64,000 bases of DNA from the NCBI GenBank assembly GCA_017387565.1, contig JAFOEY010000018.1:1-64000 (forward strand), read 5' to 3'. Below are positions 17,484 to 26,399 of the stretch, piece by piece; positions within the stretch are counted from its first letter, which is position 1, and the number at the start of each line of letters is the position of its first letter. The notes below the pieces were generated by a model that was given only the letters and a program-made list of their open reading frames with translations, was not told where the DNA came from and made no database searches. A program made the translations under genes and the position numbers. This stretch comes from Lachnospiraceae bacterium (GTDB taxonomy: Bacteria; Bacillota; Clostridia; Lachnospirales; Lachnospiraceae).

Positions 17484-19793
17484 TTACGATACTCTATTGT
17501 AATTAATCAGGCATCCCTTCAAGATGATTTCACGTTCTTCATCTGTCAATTCACCAAGTTTTAAGGTGAATTCTTTCAGTCCGTCTTCTTTTACAACATA
17601 TGCAGGAATTTCTGTCTTTTTATCAATGACAGCCTGTCTGATGTTGGGAACAAAAATGTAATCCAGATTTTTGAATGGAAGTTCACCTTCATCAATGATG
17701 AAAGGAAGCATACCCCAGTTAATCAAATTGCTGCGATATCTCTTGGTAGCATATTCATTGGCAATATTTGCCCAACCGCCAAGTACTTTCTGGCAGCTTG
17801 CTGCCTGTTCTCTGGCAGAACCGTCACCGGGTTTTACTGCAAAGATGGTTGAACCGATACCAAAGCTTTCGTGTGTCAAATCCGGGAACATCTCTTTGAT
17901 TTTATTCATAACGGGCTTGATTTCCGGCAATTCTTTGCAAGGATGTACATCGCTTGTTCCGGCAATCAGTGCTTCTCTGGCTTTTTCTGCCTTCTGCACC
18001 TCTTTTGCGCGTCCTACATATGCAGGGTCCTTACGGGAAAGTGCAAACTCAGCAAGTCCCAACGGATTAGAACGATAAGAACTTGTTTCACCGGAAGGAA
18101 TTAATTCATCGGTTGTTGTAACCGGATCATGTATTTCGGATACAACTTTTAAAACCAAGTTATCTGTCAGGGCAACCATAGCAGGCCAGTCCTTGATATT
18201 GGGGCCAAACTGGATTTCTACGGAAGGATCTGCAACGCCCTTTGAATCAAATACGCGGTTTTTGTAAATATTTGCATCAAAGTGATATTTGTATTTACCG
18301 ATTTCGCCATCAAATTCTGTTGCCGGTGTCAGGACACCTTTATTGGCTGCAGTTGCTGCGATGGAACGAGCATCCATCAATGCAACGGAAGAAATCTGAC
18401 CATTCTGTAACTTGGAACCTTCTCTGTTGGGGAAGTTACGGGTTGAATGTCTGATGGAAAAAGCATTGTTGGCAGGTGTATCTCCGGCACCAAAGCAAGG
18501 TCCGCAGAATGCTGTTTTCATGACTGCACCTGTTTCCATGATAGTTGCGGCACAACCGTTTTTGATTAATTCCATATAAACAGGCATAGATGCGGGATAT
18601 ACGGATAAGGTAAATCCGTCGGAACCGATATATTTTCCTTTTAAGATATCCGCTGCGGCACAGATGTTTTCAAATCCGCCGCCGGCACAACCTGCGATAA
18701 TACCCTGATCAACCATAAATTTGCCGTTTACAACTTTGTCCTGTAAAGAATAAGGAACAGCACCGTCTAAGGATACTTTTGCTCTTTCTTCCACATCGTG
18801 TAAAACATCTTTTAAGTTCGCATTGACTTCATCAATGGTATAGGTATTGCTGGGATGGAACGGCATCGCAATCATAGGTCTGATTGTAGAAAGATCGATT
18901 TCGATGACGCCATCATAATATGCAACGTTAGCAGGTGCTAACTCTTTGTATTCTTCTGCTCTTTCATGAATTTCATAGAATTCCTTGACCTGATCGTCTG
19001 TCTGCCAGATAGATGAAAGACAGGTTGTCTCCGTCGTCATTACATCAATACCGATACGGAAATCGGGGGTTAAGCTTGCCACACCGGGTCCTACAAATTC
19101 CATGACTTTATTTTTAACATATCCGTTGCCAAAAACTGCACCGATAATAGCCAGAGCAACGTCCTGAGGTCCAACACCGGGAATCGGCGCACCTGTCAGA
19201 TATACGGCAACTACACCGGGCATATTGATATCATATGTCTGATTTAAGAGCTGTTTTACAAGCTCGGGGCCGCCTTCACCCATTGCCATGGTGCCAAGCG
19301 CTCCATAACGGGTGTGGGAATCGGAACCCAAAATCATCTTTCCTCCGCCTGCAAGCATTTCTCTTGCAAACTGATGAATAACTGCCTGATGAGGAGGAAC
19401 ATAAATTCCACCGTATTTTTTGGCACAGGTAAGACCAAACATGTGGTCATCTTCATTAATCGTACCGCCTACCGCACAAAGAGAATTATGGCAGTTGGTC
19501 AAAACATAGGGAATCGGAAACTTTTCCAGTCCTGATGCTCTTGCTGTCTGAATAATACCGACAAATGTAATGTCATGTGATGTCAGTTTATCAAATTTAA
19601 TTTTCAGCTTGTCCATATTGCCGGACGTATTGTGACTTTCTAAAATTCCATATGCAATGGTACCTTTTGCCGCATCTTCTTTTGTAATAGTTTTTCCTGT
19701 CTTAGCCGCAACAGCCGATAACGCTTCTGCACTATCGGGAATGATTTCGGTGCCGTTTACTAAATATGCACCGCCTTCTAACAATGAAACCAT
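17484..19793 (-). CDS. Aconitase-family hydratase
   Basis: A 769-residue enzyme of the aconitase/isopropylmalate isomerase superfamily, an iron-sulfur dehydratase acting on citrate-like acids. Visible features are [18 protein letters not shown], the Fe-S ligand region with AGCAGG and [15 protein letters not shown], and the swivel-domain [16 protein letters not shown]. The start at 19,793 ([14 protein letters not shown]) has a perfect AGGAGG before it. Length fits the single-chain hydratase common in Lachnospiraceae. Aconitate hydratase is the best guess; other substrates are possible. Confidence 0.82.
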   Translation of the reverse strand: MVSLLEGGAYLVNGTEIIPDSAEALSAVAAKTGKTITKEDAAKGTIAYGILESHNTSGNMDKLKIKFDKLTSHDITFVGIIQTARASGLEKFPIPYVLTNCHNSLCAVGGTINEDDHMFGLTCAKKYGGIYVPPHQAVIHQFAREMLAGGGKMILGSDSHTRYGALGTMAMGEGGPELVKQLLNQTYDINMPGVVAVYLTGAPIPGVGPQDVALAIIGAVFGNGYVKNKVMEFVGPGVASLTPDFRIGIDVMTTETTCLSSIWQTDDQVKEFYEIHERAEEYKELAPANVAYYDGVIEIDLSTIRPMIAMPFHPSNTYTIDEVNANLKDVLHDVEERAKVSLDGAVPYSLQDKVVNGKFMVDQGIIAGCAGGGFENICAAADILKGKYIGSDGFTLSVYPASMPVYMELIKNGCAATIMETGAVMKTAFCGPCFGAGDTPANNAFSIRHSTRNFPNREGSKLQNGQISSVALMDARSIAATAANKGVLTPATEFDGEIGKYKYHFDANIYKNRVFDSKGVADPSVEIQFGPNIKDWPAMVALTDNLVLKVVSEIHDPVTTTDELIPSGETSSYRSNPLGLAEFALSRKDPAYVGRAKEVQKAEKAREALIAGTSDVHPCKELPEIKPVMNKIKEMFPDLTHESFGIGSTIFAVKPGDGSAREQAASCQKVLGGWANIANEYATKRYRSNLINWGMLPFIIDEGELPFKNLDYIFVPNIRQAVIDKKTEIPAYVVKEDGLKEFTLKLGELTDEEREIILKGCLINYNRVS

Positions 19794-19806
19794 GAATATA
19801 CCTCCT

Positions 19807-19849
19807 AAAAAACACATAGATACCCGCCGGCTATTCATCGGCGGGTATC
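19807..19849 (-). terminator. Hairpin between glgP and hydratase
   Basis: GATACCCGCCG pairs with CGGCGGGTATC, followed on the minus strand by TATGTGTTTTTT and then AGGAGG of the hydratase. It could end the glgP transcript or attenuate the hydratase. The U tract is six bases away from the stem. Confidence 0.6.
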
Positions 19850-19868
19850 GCATTTGATACAGAATTAT

Positions 19869-22364
19869 TTATTTTGTAGATACTTTCTTTTTCGGTAATG
19901 TAACTTTATCTAAGTGCCAGATCTCATCCACGTATTCCTGAATGGTTCTGTCTGAAGTAAACTTACCGCAGCATGCTACATTTAAAATAGTGCTCTTAGC
20001 CCAGCCTTTTTCATCTCTGTAAGCAGCTTCTACACGTTTCTGTGCTTCTGCATAGGACTTGAAGTCTTTTAAGATGAAATAGGTATCTGCCTTTGCCGTA
20101 CATTTTGTATTTAATAATGAGTTGTATAAGTCACGGAACAACTCTGTATCCTGGCTGTATGTACCGTTAATTAACTGCATTAAGACTTTACGGATATCGG
20201 CATCGTTGTTGAAAATATCCATGGGGTTGTATCCGCCGTAGTTTTCGTAACGGATAACTTCATCGGAAGAAAGACCAAAAATAAATGCGTTTTCTTCGCC
20301 AACCTCTTCAACGATTTCCACATTGGCACCATCCATAGTTCCCAATGTCAGCGCACCGTTTAACATGAACTTCATGTTACCGGTACCGGATGCTTCTTTG
20401 GAAGCTGTAGAAATCTGTTCGGATACATCTGCTGCCGCAAAAATCCACTCTGCATTGGATACGCGATAGTTTTCAATAAATACAACTTTAATCTTTCCGT
20501 TGATGGATTCGTCGTTGTTGATAACATCTGCAACAGAGTTGATTAATTTAATGGTAAGTTTTGCATTTTTGTATCCGGCTGCTGCCTTTGCACCAAAGAT
20601 AAAGGTACGAGGATAAAAATCCATTTCCGGATGTTCTTTGATCTCGTTGTATAAATACATTACATGAAGGATATTTAACAACTGACGTTTGTACTCATGT
20701 AATCTCTTAACCTGTACATCGAAGATGGAACGAGGATCCACTTCAATTCCGTTGTGTTGTAAAATATATTCTGCCAGACGTACTTTATTCTGGTATTTGA
20801 TATTCATGAATTCCTGCTGAGCTTTTTCATCTTCCGCAAATACTTTTAATTTTTTGATCTTGGGAAGGTCTGTAATCCAGTCAGCCCCAACATGGTCGGT
20901 TACCCATGCAGCCAAAAGCGGGTTACCATGTAATAAGAAACGTCTCTGTGTGATACCGTTTGTTTTATTGTTGAATTTTTCAGGCATTAATTCATAGAAA
21001 TCTTTTAATTCCTGATTCTTTAAGATTTCCGTATGTAATCTTGCAACACCGTTTACAGAGTAGCCTGCTGCAATTGCAAGATGTGCCATCTTAACCTGTC
21101 CGTCATAAATGATTGCCATTTTGCGGATTTTTTCCTGATTGCCGGGATAAGCAGCGGAAATCTTCTGGCAGAAACGACGGTTGATTTCTTCAACGATCTG
21201 ATAAATACGGGGAAGCAGACGGCTGAATAATTCAATCGGCCATTTTTCAAGTGCTTCTGACATAATGGTGTGGTTGGTATATGCACAGGTCTTGGTTGTA
21301 ACTTCCCATGCTTCATCCCACTCTAAATAATATTCATCCAGTAAAATACGCATCAACTCTGCTACGGCAACGGTCGGATGAGTATCATTTAACTGGAATG
21401 TAACTTTTTCATGGAATTTGCGAATATCATCATGATTTCTCATGTATTTTGCAACAGCTTCCTGAACAGACGCAGATACAAAGAAATACTGCTGTTTTAA
21501 GCGGAGCTCTTTGCCGGAATAGTGATTGTCGTTGGGATAAAGTACTTCTACGATATTTTTTGCCAGATTTTCCTGCTCAACCGCTTTCTGATAATCACCT
21601 TTGTCAAAGGAATCAAGCTGGAAACACTCAACCGGCTGAGCATCCCAGATACGAAGTGTATTTACAATACCATTACCGTAACCTACGATAGGCATATCAT
21701 AAGGAATGGCTGTTACGGACTGATAACCTTCCTGTGTAAATACATTACGTCCGTTTTCATCCTGATGTACTGCCACATAACCACCGAATTTAACGGTCTT
21801 TGCATATTCAGGACGACGAAGTTCAAAAGGGTTACCGTCTGCTAACCAGTTATCCGGCACTTCTACCTGATAACCGTCACGAATTTCCTGTTTGAACATA
21901 CCATATCTGTAACGAATTCCGCATCCGTATGCGGAATAACCTAATGTTGCAAGTGAATCAAGGAAACATGCGGCAAGTCTTCCCAAACCACCGTTACCTA
22001 ACGCCGCATCCGGTTCCTGATCTTCAATCACATTTACATCCACACCTAATTCATCAAGTGCTTCTTTTACCACATCATATGCCTGTAAATTGATGATGTT
22101 GTTACCAAGTGCACGACCCATTAAAAATTCCATGGACATATAATAAACTGTCTTGGGGTCTTTTTTCTCATATTCTTTCTGTGTCTCTAACCAGTTATCA
22201 ATGATTGCATCTTTAATTGCATAGGATACAGCTTGAAAAATCTGCTGGTTGGATGCCTCTTCAAGAGTTTTACGATAAAGAGTCTTTACATTGTAAAGAA
22301 CGCTTCTTTTAAACAACTCTTTGTCAAAGTTAGATAAAACGGTTGTTTCTTTCTTTGTTGCCAT
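19869..22364 (-). CDS. glgP: Glycogen phosphorylase
   Basis: An 831-residue glycogen/starch phosphorylase that releases glucose 1-phosphate from alpha-1,4-glucan using pyridoxal phosphate. The N-terminal part has YYMSMEFLMGRALGNN and DAALGNGGLGRLAACFLDS. The PLP site is EASGTGNMKFMLNGALTLGTMDGANVEI, and VQVKRLHEYKRQLLN is present. Length is normal. Ribosome binding site GAGGAGG precedes the ATG. A possible extended -10 (TATAAT, 22,425-22,430 in reverse) lies upstream. Confidence 0.97.
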   Translation of the reverse strand: MATKKETTVLSNFDKELFKRSVLYNVKTLYRKTLEEASNQQIFQAVSYAIKDAIIDNWLETQKEYEKKDPKTVYYMSMEFLMGRALGNNIINLQAYDVVKEALDELGVDVNVIEDQEPDAALGNGGLGRLAACFLDSLATLGYSAYGCGIRYRYGMFKQEIRDGYQVEVPDNWLADGNPFELRRPEYAKTVKFGGYVAVHQDENGRNVFTQEGYQSVTAIPYDMPIVGYGNGIVNTLRIWDAQPVECFQLDSFDKGDYQKAVEQENLAKNIVEVLYPNDNHYSGKELRLKQQYFFVSASVQEAVAKYMRNHDDIRKFHEKVTFQLNDTHPTVAVAELMRILLDEYYLEWDEAWEVTTKTCAYTNHTIMSEALEKWPIELFSRLLPRIYQIVEEINRRFCQKISAAYPGNQEKIRKMAIIYDGQVKMAHLAIAAGYSVNGVARLHTEILKNQELKDFYELMPEKFNNKTNGITQRRFLLHGNPLLAAWVTDHVGADWITDLPKIKKLKVFAEDEKAQQEFMNIKYQNKVRLAEYILQHNGIEVDPRSIFDVQVKRLHEYKRQLLNILHVMYLYNEIKEHPEMDFYPRTFIFGAKAAAGYKNAKLTIKLINSVADVINNDESINGKIKVVFIENYRVSNAEWIFAAADVSEQISTASKEASGTGNMKFMLNGALTLGTMDGANVEIVEEVGEENAFIFGLSSDEVIRYENYGGYNPMDIFNNDADIRKVLMQLINGTYSQDTELFRDLYNSLLNTKCTAKADTYFILKDFKSYAEAQKRVEAAYRDEKGWAKSTILNVACCGKFTSDRTIQEYVDEIWHLDKVTLPKKKVSTK

Positions 22365-22540
22365 TTGTTTCCTCCTCAGGTTTTCTCATTCAAAAATCAT
22401 TTGTTCATGTTCATACCAAGAAATATTATACAATAGAACGCTTTAAATAAAAAGAGTTTTCAAAAAAAGTTGCTTATCTTCTACATGATTTTTACTTTGA
22501 TTTTATTATCTTTCTATACAAGGTTGTAATTTTCGACAAT

Positions 22541-22593
22541 ACACAGCTTTATTACTTACGAATTATTCTGTTTGTGTGTCAGAAAAACTATCC
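22541..22593 (-). pseudogene. Duplicated 3' tail of sseB
   Basis: About 53 bases here match 25,860-25,915 (the sseB terminator arm and 3' end) with roughly 80% identity. Read on the minus strand it ends S-D-T-Q-T-E-stop against S-D-T-Q-A-E-stop in sseB. Only the tail is present. Confidence 0.6.
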
Positions 22594-22605
22594 ATGCTGA
22601 CTAAG

Positions 22606-23583
22606 TTAATTAAGTATCAAGAATGGGTTGTTTAATAATTCATCTACCATAAGATGATACATTGTTTTATCGTCTATTTTTGTGATAGACGTAATTTTCT
22701 TTCCTGCGTCTTTTGAAGATGCTCCACAATGATATATTTTTTCTGTTCTTGTATTGTAATCGAGGATAATATATCTGTCGTGATACTTTCCATTTGTCTT
22801 TTGAAAAGTAATAGGCGGATGCCCATACTGCGACATATAATCATTATAATCGGTAAGTCTTAGCATATTGTGTATATTATCACTAAATACTATTGCTGTA
22901 ACTCCTGACTGTGCTGTTTTTAACAAACTTAGGGTTTTAAGACCTATATAATTATCTACAATATAAATTGTTTTCTTTGCCAATGAATATATTTCGGAAT
23001 ATGCCAAATCAGCCTCAACAGTTTGTCCATTTAAGATGACATATTCTTTTGCAATTCGTTTATCATTAAAAGATTTAATAAATTTATCAAGCTCTGATTT
23101 TGTAACAATTTCTTCTTTGATTTTTGCTATGTCAGAAGTATTTTGAGCTGTTATGGTAGAGAGATGGCAAAATTCATCAGATGTGACAAGCATTTTGTTG
23201 TCAGATAAATAATCTTTCATAGCTTTGAAAACTCGAATTAATACAATGCTTTGGGCGTATGCCAATTCACCTCTTAACACAGTCATTAACATATAAATGC
23301 CCTGTTCTGTAAAAACAAAAGGGTTACTTCGCGACATTGAATTTATATTTGCGGTCGCATTTTGCGACCACAAATTTTTCACTTCTTCATCTATAAGCTG
23401 AAACATAAAATCATCTGGAAACTTGCGTTTATTACGCTTTACCTGCTCATTTAATCTTTTTGTTTCATACCCATATATCTTTGCCAAATCAGAATCTAGC
23501 ATTACCTTCTGTCCTCGTATTGTATAAATAAGTTTTTCTACATCTGATTGATTGACAATCTTTATTTCATTTGTATTTTCCAT
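22606..23583 (-). CDS. ORF6N domain protein with PLD-like C-terminus
   Basis: A 325-residue protein. The N-terminal ORF6N domain (about 12-110) has TIRGQKVMLDSDLAKIYGYETKRLNEQVKRN and RFPDDFMFQL, a DNA-binding domain common in phage and mobile-element proteins. The C-terminal half has HDRYIILDY followed by GASSKDAGKK, resembling one HKD motif of phospholipase D-like nucleases (H-x-R/K-x4-D). It belongs to a small island with an XRE regulator and a lipoprotein. The cellular role is unknown. Confidence 0.75.
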   Translation of the reverse strand: MENTNEIKIVNQSDVEKLIYTIRGQKVMLDSDLAKIYGYETKRLNEQVKRNKRKFPDDFMFQLIDEEVKNLWSQNATANINSMSRSNPFVFTEQGIYMLMTVLRGELAYAQSIVLIRVFKAMKDYLSDNKMLVTSDEFCHLSTITAQNTSDIAKIKEEIVTKSELDKFIKSFNDKRIAKEYVILNGQTVEADLAYSEIYSLAKKTIYIVDNYIGLKTLSLLKTAQSGVTAIVFSDNIHNMLRLTDYNDYMSQYGHPPITFQKTNGKYHDRYIILDYNTRTEKIYHCGASSKDAGKKITSITKIDDKTMYHLMVDELLNNPFLILN

Positions 23584-23992
23584 TAATTCTCCTTTGTGGC
23601 ATTTTTTCTTTATCGCAATATTGATTTTTATTCAGAGGCGTTCCAAAATAAGATAAAAAGCATATGAATTAAGAATTGATTTTAGAAAAATAGATTAGAA
23701 CTTTTATGTAATCGAATAATATGTTATTTGTTCTTTTTTCTTACAGGACGTTTTGTAAGAAAATACACCATTTCGGCCAGTTTTTCTATTTGCTTCGAAG
23801 ACAATTGGGATATGATTTTATATCTTCTTACATCGTCTCTTTCACATATTTTCATCTACAAAACTTCCTTTATAGAAATAATTTTTCTTAATTATAATAT
23901 ATTATCCCAGAATATACAACAAATAATACATTTAAAAACTTTTTTTCGACTCTCATATTAATAACATAAACATAATAATAATTCGTTATTTT

Positions 23993-24313
23993 CTACAACA
24001 CACGGATAATTCGAAGTACTTGTTCTTTTTGAACTATGGGCATCTCTTTTACACATTTCATAATTTCCAACTCTAAGACTTCATTTTTATCAGAAAGCTG
24101 ATCACTTAATAAATAATCCATCGTAACTCCCAATACATCAGCAATGGAAAAGAGTACATTCAAAGAAACCTTCGTATGATTATTTTCTATATTAGAAACA
24201 TGTGATACATTACAACCGATTGCATTTGCAATATAATCTTGCGTAAGATTTTTTGATTGCCGGATCGATTTAATTTTATTTCCTAACTTTTCATAATCAA
24301 TTACTGCAACCAT
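23993..24313 (-). CDS. XRE family transcriptional regulator
   Basis: A 106-residue protein with a single N-terminal XRE helix-turn-helix (GNKIKSIRQSKNLTQDYIANAIGCNVSHVSNIENNHTKVSLNVLFSIADVL) and a short C-terminal helix. It is divergent from the lipoprotein gene. Three copies of a TTGTCTGTGT motif lie between them, which suggests that it controls both. AAAGGAG precedes the ATG. Confidence 0.88.
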   Translation of the reverse strand: MVAVIDYEKLGNKIKSIRQSKNLTQDYIANAIGCNVSHVSNIENNHTKVSLNVLFSIADVLGVTMDYLLSDQLSDKNEVLELEIMKCVKEMPIVQKEQVLRIIRVL

Positions 24314-24324
24314 ATGAACTCCTT

Positions 24325-24452
24325 TTGTCTGTGTGTATATATTCTTTACTCAATTGTATAAATATATTCATGTTCCAAGAATAATCTGCATAAATAAAAA
24401 GTATTTACACAGACAAGTATATGGTGGTAAAATTTGTCTGTGTAAATACTTT
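24325..24452. promoter_or_regulatory. XRE operator: 19-bp inverted repeat plus third half site
   Basis: AAAGTATTTACACAGACAA (24,398-24,416) and its exact inverse (24,434-24,452) are separated by 17 bases. A third, partial copy TTGTCTGTGTGTATA lies at 24,325-24,340 next to the XRE start codon. This is a strong operator candidate for the divergent pair. Confidence 0.7.
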
Positions 24453-24544
24453 ATATAAACTAAAGCAAATTTTTGCTGAGCAAAAAAGTATTGCAAATCA
24501 TTAATAATTATCAACTATCTTTATAGTACTTAAGGAGGATTTTT

Positions 24545-25633
24545 ATGAAAAAAAAGAACCTGGTTTCCAAAATTCATTTACTTGTTTTGACAGCAATGAT
24601 ATCTATGATGCTTTTTGGTTGTGGAAATTCGCAGACAGAAAGCACATCTACAACTGCAACAAATGAACAAGAGCCCGCGGCTACAGAAGAAACAACGGTA
24701 GAAGAGACGAGTACCGAAATTACTGAAGATGTTCAGGAAGAAACAACCGAGACAAAAGAAGAGAATCAGGAAACTGTAGAAAAACCTGCTGCTGAAACAG
24801 GACCTTATGAATTTGTTCAAAGCGGAATTGAAATGAATGAAGAAAATTATAACAAATATGTGGAAATGGGTAGAAGTTTAAAAGATAAAAAGACTTTTAC
24901 AGATTATGAACTTTTTAAAATGCTCGCAGCATTGTCATATCAATATGATTGGGCAGAAGATAGTTCAGAACAATTAGCAGGTGTTCAGGAATTCATGGAT
25001 AATGCAACTTATTTTTGGGCTAATATGGAACCTACAAGTGCAGCGCTTTTATCAGAAACATTTATTGCAATTGATGAAACAACAGTTCAAGATGGTATTA
25101 CAGATGTATTATTCTCAAAATATATAGACCCTTCTACTTATTCTGGTATGGAATTAACATATAACGATTTATTGTATACAATGTATATCTATTATATTAA
25201 TAATGTAGATGACTATACAGATACAAATACTTTGCTTAGAACAATGCAGGATAAAAATAATATTATAACTTATCCATTTATGGAAGAAGAAAGATTTCAA
25301 TATTTTGATCAGTTATATCTTTATTCAACAATTATTAATACAAAATATTTAATTGATAATGGATATACTATGAATCATATTTTTGAATTAAAAAATCCGG
25401 TAAAATTCTTTAAAGCTTCAGAAAATGGACAAGAAATTGAATCTGAGATTGAATGTAAATATGTAGTTCCAATTATTAAAGATACAGAAAATGAAAAAGA
25501 AACAAGAATGATTTTCTATGCATTTTTAGATGATAATTATAAAGTTGCAAATATTATTTCTTATAATTTTGAAGGAGAAACAGAAGTTACAGAAGGAGAA
25601 GAATCATTTCTTGCTTACTTATTTAAAAATTAA
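24545..25633 (+). CDS. Putative lipoprotein
   Basis: A 362-residue secreted lipoprotein. A signal peptide (KIHLLVLTAMISMMLFGC) ends in a lipobox with Cys at about residue 26. A Thr/Glu-rich linker of about 60 residues follows, then a globular domain of about 270 residues that I do not recognise. AGGAGG precedes the ATG. The globular part is very AT-rich, suggesting a foreign origin. It is divergent from the XRE regulator and likely under its control. Confidence 0.75.
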   Translation: MKKKNLVSKIHLLVLTAMISMMLFGCGNSQTESTSTTATNEQEPAATEETTVEETSTEITEDVQEETTETKEENQETVEKPAAETGPYEFVQSGIEMNEENYNKYVEMGRSLKDKKTFTDYELFKMLAALSYQYDWAEDSSEQLAGVQEFMDNATYFWANMEPTSAALLSETFIAIDETTVQDGITDVLFSKYIDPSTYSGMELTYNDLLYTMYIYYINNVDDYTDTNTLLRTMQDKNNIITYPFMEEERFQYFDQLYLYSTIINTKYLIDNGYTMNHIFELKNPVKFFKASENGQEIESEIECKYVVPIIKDTENEKETRMIFYAFLDDNYKVANIISYNFEGETEVTEGEESFLAYLFKN

Positions 25634-25812
25634 ATAGAAACCCCTTGGGTAAAATACCCTTGGGGTATTCTATTGTAGATGGTCCCACAAATCAATATAA
25701 ATTGGATTATTCGAATTTTGATTCCAATAAAAAATTCGAACTCAGAAAAATATTGAAAGATGGAGAATTAGAACATATCGTTTCTTGCTGTCTTGATCCA
25801 CCCACCGAATAG
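25627..25812 (+). pseudogene. Start-less open frame, possible gene remnant
   Basis: The frame ends ...FELRKILKDGELEHIVSCC...PPTE-stop and looks protein-like, but it has no start codon and overlaps a hairpin. No family recognised. Confidence 0.25.
25640..25666 (+). terminator. Hairpin behind the lipoprotein gene
   Basis: ACCCC/GGGGT and GGGT/ACCC arms form a stem seven bases after the stop. The T tract is weak. Confidence 0.5.
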
Positions 25813-25832
25813 TCATAACCCAGTTATAATAG

Positions 25833-25869
25833 AAAAAGCTGTGCACGAAGTCCTCGCGCACAGCTTTTT
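25833..25869. terminator. sseB terminator
   Basis: AAAAAGCTGTGC and GCGCACAGCTTTTT form a strong stem, active for the minus-strand sseB gene and possibly in both directions. Confidence 0.8.
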
Positions 25870-25882
25870 GTTACTTTACAAA

Positions 25883-26386
25883 TTATTCAGCTTGTGTGTC
25901 AGAAGATGTATCCTCAATCTCCCCGCTTGCAACCTTATCCCGATGAATAATGGACTGCTTTACGGCTTCCGTTGTCAGACGGATATTGTCAGTACCGGGA
26001 TTTAGGATCACGCCGCGGCAGACTGCAGTGGGTCTTAACAGCATGACGGCAATTTCATCAAATTCTGCCGTAAATATGTCATGTTTTTTCCCATTGGCCC
26101 ATGCCTTATAGGCATCTTTATCCGTAAAAGCGATGTGATAACTGATATCCTGTCCGTTTACGGTATGATGTGCAAATATCATGCTGACTTTGTGCTTGGG
26201 CGTAACCACATATTCTCCCTTCGGGGTCTTAATGGGAGCCGGAGTAACCTTTGCAGGAACCCACAATCTGCTCTTTAAGACCTCATCAAAAAGGGCTCTC
26301 TGTGTATCTGCATTTTCTTCTTCTTTCACTTTTTGAATACATGCGATGAGCGCTTCGTTTTGAAGCTCTTCTTTTTTGAATTTCAT
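25883..26386 (-). CDS. SseB family protein
   Basis: A 167-residue protein with an SseB N-terminal domain (LFDEVLKSRLWVPAKV, then KVSMIFAHHTVNGQDISYHIAFTDKDAYKAW and FDEIAVMLLRPTAVCRGVILNPG). Enterobacterial SseB enhances a sulfurtransferase, but the role in Firmicutes is unknown. It follows ileS by 13 bases on the same strand and is followed by its own terminator. A copy of its 3' tail lies at 22,541. Confidence 0.82.
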   Translation of the reverse strand: MKFKKEELQNEALIACIQKVKEEENADTQRALFDEVLKSRLWVPAKVTPAPIKTPKGEYVVTPKHKVSMIFAHHTVNGQDISYHIAFTDKDAYKAWANGKKHDIFTAEFDEIAVMLLRPTAVCRGVILNPGTDNIRLTTEAVKQSIIHRDKVASGEIEDTSSDTQAE

Positions 26387-26399
26387 AAAGTCTGCTCCC

